51,900 nt of DNA from Azonexus sp. (GCA_017983615.1 JAGOBB010000016.1:1-51900), one strand, 5' to 3'. Shown: positions 15,840-25,393, numbered from the stretch's first letter. Translations and numbers: made by a program. The notes: generated from the letters alone by a model not told the origin.

Positions 15840-16468
15840 ACCGTCTTGCCCCGGAAGGCGCAATGGTCGACGACCACGCAGCGCGCGCATTCCGGCTTGC
15901 GCGCCTTGCACACGTAGCGGCCGTGCAGGATCAGCCAGTGATGCGCATCCTTTTTGAATTCGGCCGGGGTGACGCGGAGCAGCTTTTTCTCGACCTCTTC
16001 GACCGTCTTTCCCGGCGCCAGACCGGTGCGGTTGCCGAGCCGGAAAATGTGCGTGTCGACGGCGATGGTCGGATGGCCGAAGGCCGTGTTGAGCACCACA
16101 TTGGCCGTCTTGCGGCCGACGCCAGGCAGCGCTTCAAGGGCTTCCCGGTCGGCCGGAACCTCGCCGTCGTGTAGCTCCAGCAGCATCCGGCAGGTGGCGA
16201 TGACGTTTTTCGCCTTGGTCCGGAACAGGCCGATGGTCTTGATGTATTCGGTCAGGCCCTCTTCGCCCAGCGCGAGCATGGCGGCCGGTGTCGGCGCCAC
16301 CGGATACAGCCGTGCCGTGGCCTTGTTGACGCCGACGTCAGTCGCCTGTGCCGAAAGGATCACGGCGACCAGCAACTGGAACGGCGTCGCATAGTTCAAC
16401 TCGGTAGTCGGCGCCGGGTTGGCTTCGCGCAAGCGGGTGTAGAAGTGCGCTATATCGTTTTTTTTCAC
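15836..16468 (-). CDS. nth: Endonuclease III (DNA glycosylase/AP lyase)
   Basis: 210-aa base-excision repair enzyme that removes oxidised pyrimidines and nicks the abasic site. The helix-hairpin-helix is LPGVGRKTANVVLN, including the catalytic Lys. The catalytic Asp is in VDTHIFRLGNR. The C-terminal 4Fe-4S loop follows the exact C-x6-C-x2-C-x5-C pattern (CKARKPECARCVVVDHC). Length is normal. It is the first gene of the minus-strand nth-FIST-DUF1841 operon, divergent from the GGDEF gene across an 88-bp gap. Confidence 0.96.
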   Translation of the reverse strand: MKKNDIAHFYTRLREANPAPTTELNYATPFQLLVAVILSAQATDVGVNKATARLYPVAPTPAAMLALGEEGLTEYIKTIGLFRTKAKNVIATCRMLLELHDGEVPADREALEALPGVGRKTANVVLNTAFGHPTIAVDTHIFRLGNRTGLAPGKTVEEVEKKLLRVTPAEFKKDAHHWLILHGRYVCKARKPECARCVVVDHCAFRGKTV

Positions 16469-16556
16469 GGGCGGGGGCGAAGTGGATTGTCAGGCGCCTC
16501 AGGATGCGCCATATTGTGGAAAACAAAATTCTACCTGACAGAGGAGACAGGCCCCC

Positions 16557-17966
16557 ATGCCAGATAGCACTGATGGTGGTCGAATTGCGCTGAAACAGCT
16601 GGTCGAGGGTAATCCGGTGGCGACGATCGTGGTCGACGCGCAGCACCGGGTCTCCCACTGGAACCGCGCCTGTGCCGCGCTGACCGGCGTTCCGGCCAGC
16701 GAAATGATCGGACGTTCCGAGCAATGGCGCGCCTTCTATCCATCCGCCCGGCCGATTCTCGCCGACCTGGTCATCGATGGCGCACTCGATGCGACGGTCG
16801 ATCGCTATTACCGGGGTAAATTCCGGCGTTCGGCGCTGGTTGATGATGGTTACGAAGTCGAGGATTTCTTCCCCACCTTTGGCAAGGACGGACGGTGGCT
16901 GTTCTTCACGGCTGCTCCGATCCGCAACGCGGCCGGCGAAATCATCGGCGCCATCGAAACCCTGCAGGACGTCACCGAACGGCGGCGCGCCGAGGCCGCA
17001 CTGCGCGACAGCGAAGCCTATCTGGCCCAGATCGTCGATGGCTCGTCAGTCGCCATGCTGGTCATCGATGCCGCGCATCGGGTCACCCACTGGAACCGTG
17101 CCTGCGAAGTGACCACCGGTACGCTGGCCAGTGATGTCATCGGCACCCACGATCAGTGGAAGGCTTTCTATTCTTCGAGTCGTCCGATCATGGCCGATCT
17201 CGTCCTCGACAATGCCGGTGAGAGCTCTGTCGATCGCCTCTACCATGGCCGCTACCGGCCGTCACCCCTGATCCGCGGCGGCTTCGAAGCCGAGGATTTC
17301 TTCCCGCATTTCGGCGACCGCGGTCGCTGGTTGTTTTTTACTGCCGCGCCGCTGCGCAATGCGGCTGGCGAGGTCATCGGTGCCATCGAGACCCTGCAGG
17401 ACGTGTCCGAACGCCGGCGTGCCGAGGAGGCATTGCGCGAAAGTGAGGAGCGCTATCGCAGCCTGAGCCTGACCGATTCGCTGACCGGCCTGTTCAACTC
17501 CCGCCATCTGCATGAACGCCTGCCGTCGGAGATCGAACGCGCCAACCGCTATCGGCGCCCGCTATCCTTGTTGGTGCTTGATTGCGACAACTTCAAGAGC
17601 ATCAATGACCGCTTCGGTCACCTCGAAGGCGACAAGGTTCTGCAAAGCCTGGCTGACGTGATCGGGCACTGCATGCGTCGTTCGGACAGCGCCTATCGCT
17701 ACGGCGGCGAGGAATTCGTCGTCATCCTGCCCGAGGCCGACGAGACGGCTGCCATGTCCCTGGCCGAGCGCCTGCGCGAAATGTTTGCCGGACGGGAGAC
17801 GTGTTCGCCGGATGGCGAATCGATCCGGTGCACAGTCAGCATCGGCATCGCCCGGCTGACGCTCGACGATACCGAAGTCACCCTGATCCGGCGGGCCGAC
17901 GAAGCCAGCTATGCGGCCAAGCAGCGCGGCAAGAACTGCGTCGTACTGGCCGAGTCAGCCGCCTGA
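16557..17966 (+). CDS. Diguanylate cyclase with two tandem PAS domains
   Basis: 469-aa soluble protein. Two closely similar PAS modules (about 15-140 and 155-290) share the features HWNRAC, a W-K/R-AFY motif, EDFFP and AETLQDV-like ends (GAIETLQDVTERRRAE and GAIETLQDVSERRRAE). This points to an internal duplication. The C-terminal GGDEF domain (about 305-465) has an intact active site (YRYGGEEFVV) and an RxxD inhibitory site (RRSD), so active, feedback-regulated c-di-GMP synthesis is expected. ATG 16557 has GAGGAGA about 9 nt upstream. No membrane segment is present, so the signal is intracellular. The last 12 bases overlap the convergent rlmN-family gene. Confidence 0.93.
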   Translation: MPDSTDGGRIALKQLVEGNPVATIVVDAQHRVSHWNRACAALTGVPASEMIGRSEQWRAFYPSARPILADLVIDGALDATVDRYYRGKFRRSALVDDGYEVEDFFPTFGKDGRWLFFTAAPIRNAAGEIIGAIETLQDVTERRRAEAALRDSEAYLAQIVDGSSVAMLVIDAAHRVTHWNRACEVTTGTLASDVIGTHDQWKAFYSSSRPIMADLVLDNAGESSVDRLYHGRYRPSPLIRGGFEAEDFFPHFGDRGRWLFFTAAPLRNAAGEVIGAIETLQDVSERRRAEEALRESEERYRSLSLTDSLTGLFNSRHLHERLPSEIERANRYRRPLSLLVLDCDNFKSINDRFGHLEGDKVLQSLADVIGHCMRRSDSAYRYGGEEFVVILPEADETAAMSLAERLREMFAGRETCSPDGESIRCTVSIGIARLTLDDTEVTLIRRADEASYAAKQRGKNCVVLAESAA

Positions 17967-19013
17967 TTTGCTACGAATTCGTGGTTTCAAGGTGATTTCC
18001 CGGTTCTCCGGGTCCAGGCTGCGTGCCCGCAGCTGGCCGCAGCCACCGTCCACATCCTGTCCTGCGGAATTGCGTACCGTGGTCCGGATGCCGCGACCGT
18101 GCAGGTAGCGGGCCAGCGCCGTGACGCGCTCGACCGGCGGGCGGCGATAGCTCAGCGCTGCCGTCGTATTGTAGGGGATCAGGTTCATGATCGCGTACTT
18201 GCCGGTCAGCAGGCGGACAATGCCGTCCATTTCAGCCTCGCTGTCGTTGACCCCGTCGATCAGCGTCCATTGGTACTGGATCGGGTAGCCGGTGCTGCGG
18301 GCGTAATGCTCGGCCAGGTCGACCAGTTCGGCGGGATCGATGCGCGATGCCTTGGGCAGCAGTTCGGCGCGCAGTTCGGCGCGGGTCGAATGCAGTGAAA
18401 CAGCCAGCGCCGGCTTGACCCTTTCCTGCGGCAGGCGCTCGAAAACACGCAGATCACCAACCGTCGAAAAAACCAGGTTCTTGTGGCCGATGGCGCCGGC
18501 CGTGCCGAGCAGGGCTATTGCTTCGAGCACGTTGTCCATATTGTGCGACGGTTCACCCATGCCCATGAAAACGACACGCCGCACCGTCCGCAGGCGCCGG
18601 GCCAGCACCACCTGGGCAACCATCTCGCCACTGCTTACCTGGCGCAACAGGCCGTCCCGACCGGTCATGCAGAAGGTGCAGCCGACCGCGCAGCCGATCT
18701 GCGTCGAAACACAGACGCCGTCGCGCGGCAGCAGCACGCACTCCGCCATCTGTCCGTCGGCCAGTTCGACCAGCAGGCGCGACGAACCGTCGTCGCCCGG
18801 GTGTTCGGAGCGGACGCGGGCCAGTCCGGAGAGTTCGGCGCCGAGGGCGGGCAGGGCATTGCGCAGGGCCAGCGGCAGGTAGTGCTCGGCCGGCTGCGAG
18901 CGCGGGCCGGCATCGAGCGACTTGCCTTGCGTCCAGGCGCGCAGCACACGGTCGATGTGGCAATCCCTGGCGCCGGTGGCGAGCAGGGACTGACGGATGG
19001 CTTCGAGTCGCAT
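17955..19013 (-). CDS. RlmN/Cfr-family radical SAM RNA methyltransferase
   Basis: 352-aa radical SAM enzyme. RlmN methylates C2 of A2503 in 23S rRNA and A37 of some tRNAs. The cluster motif C-x3-C-x2-C is CAVGCTFC; the SAM-binding GMGEP and the second catalytic Cys in DVDGGCGQLRA near the C-terminus are present, so the ping-pong mechanism residues are intact. It is slightly shorter than typical RlmN and lacks the ndk/pilF/ispG neighbours that usually mark the main rlmN. It may therefore be a paralogue. It lies 33 nt downstream of rnfE and is probably read with the rnf operon. Confidence 0.85.
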   Translation of the reverse strand: MRLEAIRQSLLATGARDCHIDRVLRAWTQGKSLDAGPRSQPAEHYLPLALRNALPALGAELSGLARVRSEHPGDDGSSRLLVELADGQMAECVLLPRDGVCVSTQIGCAVGCTFCMTGRDGLLRQVSSGEMVAQVVLARRLRTVRRVVFMGMGEPSHNMDNVLEAIALLGTAGAIGHKNLVFSTVGDLRVFERLPQERVKPALAVSLHSTRAELRAELLPKASRIDPAELVDLAEHYARSTGYPIQYQWTLIDGVNDSEAEMDGIVRLLTGKYAIMNLIPYNTTAALSYRRPPVERVTALARYLHGRGIRTTVRNSAGQDVDGGCGQLRARSLDPENREITLKPRIRSKSGG

Positions 19014-19046
19014 GGGAGCGCTATGCCCGCGATGGGCAAGCGAACA

Positions 19047-19736
19047 TCAGTGGCAGCCGAGTGCTTCGACCGGGGCGGGCGGCTTTAGCCGGGCCCGGTC
19101 GGCGGCCCGCGCATCCATCCAGTTCTTCCAGGCGATCAGACAGCCGAGCAGGATGAAGGCGCCTGGCGGGAGCAGGGCGAGCAGGAAACCAGGATAGCTT
19201 TCCGGCAGAACCTGGATCGGCTGCAGGCTGGGGAAGACCATGTCGATGCCGCCGAACAGCGTGCCGCTGCCAAGAAATTCGCGCAGGGCGCCGAGCAGGG
19301 CCAGCGTCCACAGCATGCCGACGCCCATGAAGATGCCGTCGAGCGTCGACTGCAGCGGCGGGTTCTTGGCGGCGAAGGCCTCGACGCGGGCAAGCACGAT
19401 GCAGTTGGTGACGATCAGCGGGATGAAGATGCCGAGCACCAGGTAAAGCTCGTGCAGATTGGCGTTGAACAGCAGGTCGACGACGGTGACCAGCGCGGCG
19501 ACGATCAGGATGAAGACCGGGATGCGGATTTCGTGCGGGATGAAGTTGCGCAGCGAGGCGACGGCGACGTTGGACAGCGCCATGACGACGATGGTGGCCA
19601 GCGACAGCATGACGCCATTGACGGCGTTGGTGGTCACTGCCAGCAGCGGGCAGAGTCCGAGAATCTGGACAATCGAGGTGTTCTGTTTCCAGATGCCATT
19701 GCGGGCGATGGTCTGCAGTTCGTCGCGGGTGATCAT
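19047..19736 (-). CDS. rnfE: Rnf complex subunit E, membrane protein
   Basis: 229-aa integral membrane subunit of the ion-translocating ferredoxin:NAD oxidoreductase. It starts MITRDELQTIARNGIWKQN and has the typical QILGLCPLLAVTTNAVNG segment, whose Cys helps bind the intramembrane [2Fe-2S] cluster shared with RnfA. About six hydrophobic helices follow. The C-terminal tail (LKPPAPVEALGCH) is slightly longer than the core family. ATG 19736 overlaps the rnfG stop. It is the last rnf gene. Confidence 0.93.
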   Translation of the reverse strand: MITRDELQTIARNGIWKQNTSIVQILGLCPLLAVTTNAVNGVMLSLATIVVMALSNVAVASLRNFIPHEIRIPVFILIVAALVTVVDLLFNANLHELYLVLGIFIPLIVTNCIVLARVEAFAAKNPPLQSTLDGIFMGVGMLWTLALLGALREFLGSGTLFGGIDMVFPSLQPIQVLPESYPGFLLALLPPGAFILLGCLIAWKNWMDARAADRARLKPPAPVEALGCH

Positions 19737-20395
19737 TTGGTCGCTCCTTCGGCAAACAGCCGGTCGCGGTTGGCCGCGGCCCACTGGGCGGCCTTCAATA
19801 CGGCCTTGGACACGGCGCGTGGGGTGACGGTTGCACCGGCGTAATGGTCGATGCGGCCGCCATCCTTCTTGACCTTCCAGTCCTTGTCGGCAGCACCGGC
19901 CAGCGGCTTGCCGGTGAACTGGGTGATCCACGGCCGGGCCTTGTTCTTGTCCTTCTTGACCTCGATGTAGTCGCCGAGGCCCGGCGTTTCCTTGTGCTGG
20001 ATGACGCGCACGCCTGCCACCTGGCCGTCGGCACGGATGGCGACGAGCAGGCGGATCTTGCCGGCATAGCCGTCCGGCGCAACAGCTTCAAAAATGGCGC
20101 CGACCGGTTGGCCAGCCTTGCGGGCGAGGAAGAGACTGCTGGTCTCGGCCAGCCCGAGTTCCGGCGTCGGCGGCAACGAGATCGCTTCCTGGAGCAGCGC
20201 GTTGTCGTACTCGGCGCGCGGTAGCACCTCGTCGATCAACTTCATTTTTTCCTCGACCGCCGAGGCCTCGATGGCCGGCTTGGTCCACAGGTAGGCGGCG
20301 GAGAGCAGGCCGGTGAAGATGATCACGAAGACAAAGAGGATTGCCGCCGTGCGTACGGCCATACCCTGGGCGGTGAAGGCGCGGACTTCGCTCAT
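19733..20395 (-). CDS. rnfG: Rnf complex subunit G, FMN-binding
   Basis: 220-aa protein with one N-terminal helix (AAILFVFVIIFTGLLSA) and a periplasmic FMN-binding domain. The covalent flavinylation motif is YAGATVTPRAV, where the second Thr carries FMN by phosphoester linkage in homologues. ATG 20395 gives the canonical RnfG length and overlaps the rnfD stop by 4 nt. A longer upstream frame is only a shadow of rnfD. Confidence 0.93.
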   Translation of the reverse strand: MSEVRAFTAQGMAVRTAAILFVFVIIFTGLLSAAYLWTKPAIEASAVEEKMKLIDEVLPRAEYDNALLQEAISLPPTPELGLAETSSLFLARKAGQPVGAIFEAVAPDGYAGKIRLLVAIRADGQVAGVRVIQHKETPGLGDYIEVKKDKNKARPWITQFTGKPLAGAADKDWKVKKDGGRIDHYAGATVTPRAVSKAVLKAAQWAAANRDRLFAEGATK

Positions 20396-21408
20396 GCCTT
20401 GTCCTTCATGCCGAAAATCCGCGGCTGGGTGAGCAGGTCGATGACCGGTGCGCTGAGGTTCATCAGCAGCACGGCGAAGGCGACGCCATCGGGATAGCCG
20501 CCGAAGACGCGGATGATGTAGGCGAGCAGGCCGGCGCCGGCACCGAAAATCAGCTTGCCGCGCGGCGTCGTGCAGCCGGAAACCGGGTCGGTCGCGATAA
20601 AGAAGGCACCGATCATCGAGCCTCCGGAGAACAGGTGGAACAGCGGGCTGGCGAACTGTGCTGGCTGGTACAGCCAGAGGGCGCCGGACATGACGAGCAG
20701 GGCGCCGATGAAGGCGACCGGAACGTGCCAGGTGATCAGCTTGCGTTGCCACAGCCAGAGGCCGCCGAGCAGGTAGCCGGCAGCGACCCATTCCCAGCCG
20801 CGTCCGGCGAAATTGCCGTAAATGTCCTGGTTGACCAGCAGGCTGGCGACATTGACGCTGCCATCACCCAGCTTGAGTGCAGTTTTCATCGCGTCGAGCG
20901 GCGTCGCGCCGGACAGCGCATCGACGCGCGGCGCCAGGCCGAGGATGACGTTGACCTGATCGACGAAGGGCAGTTCGAGGCCAATGCTCGGCCATTGCGA
21001 CATCAGCGCCGGGAAGGCAACGATGCAGACGGCGAAGGCGACCATCGCCGGGTTGAACGGGTTCTGGCCTAGGCCGCCGTAGAGGTGCTTGGCGACCACG
21101 ATGGCGAACACCGTGCCGGTGGCAACCAGCCACCACGGGGCGAGCGGCGGGAAGGTCAGGGCGATCAGCCAGGCGGTGACGATGGCCGAGCCGTCGGACA
21201 GGAAGATGGCCAGCGGCTTCTTCTGCAGGTGCAGCATGACGGCTTCGGCCAGCAGCGCGGCGAGCGTGGCGATGACCAGCTGGACCAGGATGGCCGGGCC
21301 GACCAGCCAGGCGTAGGCAGCGATGCCGGGGATCAGCGCGACGCAGACCTGGATCATCACCTGGCTGACGCTGACGTCTTTGAGAAGGAAGGGGGCGGGG
21401 GCGAACAT
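20392..21408 (-). CDS. rnfD: Rnf complex subunit D, membrane protein
   Basis: 338-aa inner-membrane subunit with about nine hydrophobic helices. The flavinylation motif SGATPLDAMKTAL is near residue 172 and would carry a second covalent FMN. Other family landmarks are NPFNPAMVAF and FIATDPVSGCTTPRGKL. The start shares its first base with the rnfC stop. Order B-C-D-G-E is the standard rnf order. Confidence 0.95.
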   Translation of the reverse strand: MFAPAPFLLKDVSVSQVMIQVCVALIPGIAAYAWLVGPAILVQLVIATLAALLAEAVMLHLQKKPLAIFLSDGSAIVTAWLIALTFPPLAPWWLVATGTVFAIVVAKHLYGGLGQNPFNPAMVAFAVCIVAFPALMSQWPSIGLELPFVDQVNVILGLAPRVDALSGATPLDAMKTALKLGDGSVNVASLLVNQDIYGNFAGRGWEWVAAGYLLGGLWLWQRKLITWHVPVAFIGALLVMSGALWLYQPAQFASPLFHLFSGGSMIGAFFIATDPVSGCTTPRGKLIFGAGAGLLAYIIRVFGGYPDGVAFAVLLMNLSAPVIDLLTQPRIFGMKDKA

Positions 21409-23141
21409 TATTCGGTTTTCTCGCTGGCCGGGGCGGTCGGCTCGGGCTCGATCAGGTGGGCGGCGACGCGGCGCGCCTCGATCTCGGCGGCGGCCTGCTG
21501 CTGCTCGGGGGTCAGCGCGTCAACATTCTTGGGCTGGACTGCCTCGCGCTGGGCTTTCGCGCGGGCCATGGCGGCTTCGATGGTGGCCCGTTTTGCGTCT
21601 TTTTCGGGGGCGATCGTAGCATTTGGCGTCGGGGCGGCTTCGCCGGACGCCGGCTGTGCTTCGGCCGGCGCAGCGGCGGCCGCTGCCGCTTCGGCAGCCT
21701 TCTTGGCGGCCTGGGCGGCGGCGGCCTTGGCCAGCTTTTCGGCCTTCTCGGCCTTTTCGCGCTCTTCGCGCAATTGCTTGAATTCGAAGCGTGCCTTGGC
21801 CTGGTCGGCGGCGTTCTTCTCGCGTTCGCGCGCCCAGATCTCGCTCTTGGCGAAGCGGAAATACTGGACCAGCGGAATGCGCGACGGGCAGACGAAGGAG
21901 CAGCAGCCGCATTCGATGCAGTCGAAAATGGCGTATTCCTGCGTCTTGCCGAAATTCTTGGCGCGCGAGAACCAGTACATCTCGAAAGGCTGCAGTTCGT
22001 GCGGGCACGCCTCGGCGCAGGCGCCGCAGCGGATGCACGGCATTTCCGGCGCCTTGGGCGGGAACAGGCGTTCCGAGTGGGCAATCAGGCAGTTGGTCGC
22101 CTTGACCACCGCCACCTGGTCGTTCGGCACCAGGAAACCCATCATCGGGCCGCCCATCACGATGCCGTCGGTATCCGGGTGCGGCTGCGCCAGCTTGAGC
22201 AGTTCGCCCATCGGCGTACCGATCAGCACTTCGTAGTTGCGCGGCGCGTGGACGTTGCCGGTGACCGTGACCAGTCGGGAAACGACTGGCTCGCCGTGGG
22301 CGATGGCGCGCCAGGCGGTGTAGGCGGTGGCGACGTTGAAACACTGAACGCCGAGGTCGGTCGAGCGCTTGGCGGCCGGGACTTCCTTGCCGGTCAGCAC
22401 GCGGATCAACTGCTTGGCACCGCCGGCCGGGTAGAGCGTCGGCACCTGGACGACGGCGAAATCTTCGCCGACGGCCTGGATGGCGGCACGCATGGCGGCG
22501 GCGGCTTCCGGCTTGTTGTCCTCGATGCCGATCAGCACCTTCTCAGGCTGCAGCAGGTCGCGGAAGATGCCAATGCCACGCACGACTTCCTCGGCGCGTT
22601 CGCGCATCAGCAGGTCGTCGCAGGTGATGAAGGGTTCGCATTCGGCGCCGTTGATGACCAGCTCGGCCATCGGCACCGTCTTCGACGGCGTCAGCTTGCC
22701 GTGGGTCGGGAAGACCGCGCCGCCGAGGCCGACGACGCCGGACTGCTGCAGGTAGTTGCGGGCCGCGTCGGGCGTCGCGTTGGCGTAGTCGAAGGGCTGG
22801 TGGGCGATCCACTCGTCACGGCCGTCCGGCTCAATGACCACGCACAGGGAGTCGAGACCCGACGGGTGCGGCTGCACATGCATCGCCACCTCGACCACGG
22901 TGCCCGAAGTCGGGGCGTGCACGGCGGCCGAGATCCAGCCGTCGGCCTCGCCGATCAACTGGCCTTTCAAAACCTTGTCGCCGGCCTGGACGACCGGGCG
23001 TGGCATGCCGCCGATGCTCTGGTGCAGCGGCACGACGAGGCGCGACGGCAGCGGGGCGGCGGCGATCGGCAGGGTCACCGACTGCGTTTTGTTGGTCGGC
23101 GGCTTGACGCCGCCCTTGAACTTGAACAGGTTCATCAGCAT
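21408..23141 (-). CDS. rnfC: Rnf complex subunit C (NADH-binding, two 4Fe-4S)
   Basis: 577-aa peripheral subunit that exchanges electrons with NAD(H). It begins [15 protein letters not shown] (an internal start two codons on is possible). It has a NuoF-like NAD/FMN-binding body with a GLGGAVFPTHGKL motif. Two ferredoxin-type cluster motifs are CIRCGACAEACP (near 368) and CIECGCCSFVCP (near 408). After about residue 450 comes a long Ala/Glu/Lys-rich coiled extension of variable type, usual in proteobacterial RnfC. Dispersed-motif copy 5 lies inside this extension on the opposite strand and encodes NATIAPEKDAKRAT. Confidence 0.94.
   Translation of the reverse strand: MLMNLFKFKGGVKPPTNKTQSVTLPIAAAPLPSRLVVPLHQSIGGMPRPVVQAGDKVLKGQLIGEADGWISAAVHAPTSGTVVEVAMHVQPHPSGLDSLCVVIEPDGRDEWIAHQPFDYANATPDAARNYLQQSGVVGLGGAVFPTHGKLTPSKTVPMAELVINGAECEPFITCDDLLMRERAEEVVRGIGIFRDLLQPEKVLIGIEDNKPEAAAAMRAAIQAVGEDFAVVQVPTLYPAGGAKQLIRVLTGKEVPAAKRSTDLGVQCFNVATAYTAWRAIAHGEPVVSRLVTVTGNVHAPRNYEVLIGTPMGELLKLAQPHPDTDGIVMGGPMMGFLVPNDQVAVVKATNCLIAHSERLFPPKAPEMPCIRCGACAEACPHELQPFEMYWFSRAKNFGKTQEYAIFDCIECGCCSFVCPSRIPLVQYFRFAKSEIWAREREKNAADQAKARFEFKQLREEREKAEKAEKLAKAAAAQAAKKAAEAAAAAAAPAEAQPASGEAAPTPNATIAPEKDAKRATIEAAMARAKAQREAVQPKNVDALTPEQQQAAAEIEARRVAAHLIEPEPTAPASEKTE
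21591..21624 (+). repeat. Dispersed motif, copy 5 (inside rnfC)
   Basis: TTTTGCG, a TCTTTTTC tract and core CGATCGTAGCATTT (one internal change). Oriented opposite to rnfC, within its low-constraint C-terminal extension. Confidence 0.75.
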
Positions 23142-23701
23142 TACGCGGCTTCCTTCAGCGGAGCCGCCTTGATTTCAACGACCGGATACTTCCACTTCCA
23201 GTTGTCGATGTTCTCGCCGATCACTGCCATGTGGATGCATTCGACCGGGCAGGGCGGCAGGCACAGTTCGCAGCCGGTGCATTGCTGGGCGATGATGGTG
23301 TGCATCTGCTTGGCGGCGCCGACAATGGCGTCGACCGGGCAGGCCTGGATGCACAGCGTGCAGCCGATGCACGTGTTCTCGTCGATGATGGCGACCTGCT
23401 TGGGCTTTTCCTCTGCATCGAGCGGCTTGACTTCGCGGCCGAGCAGGTCAGCCAGGCGCTGGACGCCTTCGGTGCCGCCCGGTGGGCACTTGTTGATCTC
23501 GTCGCCTTTGGCGATGGCCTCGGCGTAGGGCTTGCAGCCGGGATAGCCGCATTGGCCGCACTGCGTTTGCGGCAGGATGGCCTCGATCTTTTCGATCAGC
23601 GGGTCGCCCTCGACCTTGAACTTGATCGAGGCGAAACCGAGCGCCGCCCCGAGGACGACCGCCCCAAGGGCCATGATGGCGATGGCGAGCAGGATGTCCA
23701 T
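23141..23701 (-). CDS. rnfB: Rnf complex subunit B (iron-sulfur)
   Basis: 186-aa electron-entry subunit. An N-terminal membrane anchor ([19 protein letters not shown]) is followed by the RnfB-specific four-Cys cluster region ([11 protein letters not shown] with a distal CPPGG). Two 4Fe-4S ferredoxin motifs come next ([12 protein letters not shown] and [12 protein letters not shown]). The stop overlaps the rnfC start by one base. The gene lies 4 nt after rnfA. Confidence 0.95.
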   Translation of the reverse strand: MDILLAIAIMALGAVVLGAALGFASIKFKVEGDPLIEKIEAILPQTQCGQCGYPGCKPYAEAIAKGDEINKCPPGGTEGVQRLADLLGREVKPLDAEEKPKQVAIIDENTCIGCTLCIQACPVDAIVGAAKQMHTIIAQQCTGCELCLPPCPVECIHMAVIGENIDNWKWKYPVVEIKAAPLKEAA

Positions 23702-23705
23702 GGGG

Positions 23706-24290
23706 CTACTGATACTTGTCCAGGCCGGCGAAGCCCATGAAGGCGAGCGCCATCAGGCCGGCGGTAACCATCGCGATGGCCGCGCCGCGGAAATAGAGCG
23801 GGACATCGGCGCCTTCGATGCGTTCGCGGATGCCGGCGAAGAGGACCAGCACCAGCGAGAAACCGAAGGCACTGCCGGCGCCGAACAACAGTGATTCAAC
23901 GAAGTTGTAGCCGTTGGCGATGTTGAGCAGCGGCACGCCGAGCACGGCGCAATTGGTGGTGATCAGCGGCAGGTAGATGCCCAGCGTCTGCTGCAGCGTC
24001 GGCGAGGTCTTGGCGATGACCATTTCGGTCAGCTGGACGATGGCGGCAATCGTGACGATGAAGGACAGCGTGCGCAGGTATTCCAGCCCGAACGGCATCA
24101 ACAGGTAATGGTCGATGATGTAGCTGGCCCCGGTCGCCATGGTCAGCACGAAGGTCGTCGCGGCACCCATGCCGTAGGCAGTTTCCAGCTTCTTGGAAAC
24201 GCCCATGAAGGGGCACAGGCCGAGGATCTTCACCAGCACGACGTTGTTGACCAGAACCGCGCCGACGAGGATGAATAAGTAGTGGCTCAT
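23706..24290 (-). CDS. rnfA: Rnf complex subunit A, membrane protein
   Basis: 194-aa integral membrane protein and first gene of the rnfABCDGE operon. The conserved [19 protein letters not shown] segment carries the Cys of the intramembrane [2Fe-2S] site. The start is set at 24290 because MSHYLFIL aligns with the universal RnfA N-terminus; an upstream ATG (24332) would add an atypical 14-residue extension. No Shine-Dalgarno precedes it on the coding strand. Confidence 0.94.
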   Translation of the reverse strand: MSHYLFILVGAVLVNNVVLVKILGLCPFMGVSKKLETAYGMGAATTFVLTMATGASYIIDHYLLMPFGLEYLRTLSFIVTIAAIVQLTEMVIAKTSPTLQQTLGIYLPLITTNCAVLGVPLLNIANGYNFVESLLFGAGSAFGFSLVLVLFAGIRERIEGADVPLYFRGAAIAMVTAGLMALAFMGFAGLDKYQ

Positions 24291-24314
24291 AAGAGGAGGT
24301 AGTTTGTGGCCCGT

Positions 24315-24343
24315 ATTATCCGGCTTTGCCATAAGCGGGACAA
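24315..24343 (-). promoter_or_regulatory. Candidate sigma-70 promoter of the rnf operon
   Basis: On the minus strand, TTGTCC (24343-24338) and GATAAT (24320-24315) are 17 bp apart. Transcription would begin near 24308, leaving an ~18-nt leader before rnfA. Confidence 0.6.
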
Positions 24344-24361
24344 CTTGGGCTCCTTATGACC

Positions 24362-25393
24362 CTATACGGTTTTCTTGCGCATCACGTGGGCCAGGGTCTC
24401 CGCCACTTCGGCCACGAGGTCGGGGCCGCGGTAGATGAAGCCGCTGTAGAACTGCACCAGGCTGGCGCCAGCGCGGATTTTCTCGGCCGCGTCTTCGCCA
24501 CCCATGATGCCGCCGACGCCGATGATCGGCAGTTCGCCGGCCAGGGCAATCGACAGCTTTTTCTGCACGGCGGTCGATTTCTGGAAAACCGGCTTGCCGG
24601 ACAGGCCACCGGTTTCGGCGGCATTCGGCAGGCCTTCGACGCCCTCGCGCGATAGCGTGGTGTTGGTCGCGATCACCGCATCGAAACGGTGGCGGCGCAG
24701 GGCGTCAGCGATGGCGGTGATCTGCTCGTCGTCGAGATCGGGGGCGATCTTCAGCGCCATCGGCACGTATTTGCCGTACTGGTCGGCGAGCTGTAGCTGC
24801 TTTGCCTTCAGTTGCGCCAGCAGGTCGTCGAGCGCCTCGTCCTTCTGCAGTTCGCGCAGGTTCTTGGTGTTCGGCGACGAGATGTTGACGGTGACATAGC
24901 TGGCGTCGTTGTAGACCTTGTCGAGGCAGATCAGGTAATCGTCGGCGGCCTTCTCGATCGGCGTCGTCGCGTTCTTACCGATATTGATGCCGAGGATGCC
25001 GCCCTTTTTCGGGAATTCGGCGGCGCGGACATTGCGCAGCAACTGGTCGACGCCGGCGTTGTTAAAGCCCATCCGGTTGATGATGCCCTGCGCTTCCGGG
25101 ATGCGGAACAGGCGGGGCTTCGGGTTGCCGTCCTGTGGGCGTGGGGTGATCGTGCCGATTTCGATGAAGCCGAAGCCAAGCTTGGCCAGGCCGTCGATGT
25201 GGTCGCCGTTCTTGTCCAGACCGGCGGCCAGGCCAACCGGATTGGGGAACTTGAGGCCCATGACCTCGACCGGGCACGGGGCAACCGGTTTGGCCATCAG
25301 GCAGGCGACGCGGTCAATGCCCTGCATGCCGATGCCGTGGGCGGTTTCGGCGTCGAGGGAGAAGAAGAATTTGCGGATCAGGGGATATAGCAT
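24362..25393 (-). CDS. pyrD: Dihydroorotate dehydrogenase (quinone), class 2
   Basis: 343-aa membrane-associated flavoenzyme of pyrimidine synthesis that oxidises dihydroorotate to orotate and reduces ubiquinone. The N-terminal amphipathic segment [20 protein letters not shown] is the quinone-channel helix pair of class 2. The FMN/active-site motif [12 protein letters not shown] includes the catalytic Ser. The [11 protein letters not shown] and [13 protein letters not shown] motifs are present. It sits 72 nt upstream of rnfA but the rnf promoter lies in the gap, so the two need not be one unit. Confidence 0.96.
   Translation of the reverse strand: MLYPLIRKFFFSLDAETAHGIGMQGIDRVACLMAKPVAPCPVEVMGLKFPNPVGLAAGLDKNGDHIDGLAKLGFGFIEIGTITPRPQDGNPKPRLFRIPEAQGIINRMGFNNAGVDQLLRNVRAAEFPKKGGILGINIGKNATTPIEKAADDYLICLDKVYNDASYVTVNISSPNTKNLRELQKDEALDDLLAQLKAKQLQLADQYGKYVPMALKIAPDLDDEQITAIADALRRHRFDAVIATNTTLSREGVEGLPNAAETGGLSGKPVFQKSTAVQKKLSIALAGELPIIGVGGIMGGEDAAEKIRAGASLVQFYSGFIYRGPDLVAEVAETLAHVMRKKTV

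Noticed and set aside
24291-24359. A perfect + strand Shine-Dalgarno (AAGAGGAGGT) followed by GTG and a 17-codon open frame, opposite the rnf promoter.
   Set aside because: Very short, no family, and no promoter seen; probably chance complementarity of the rnfA leader.
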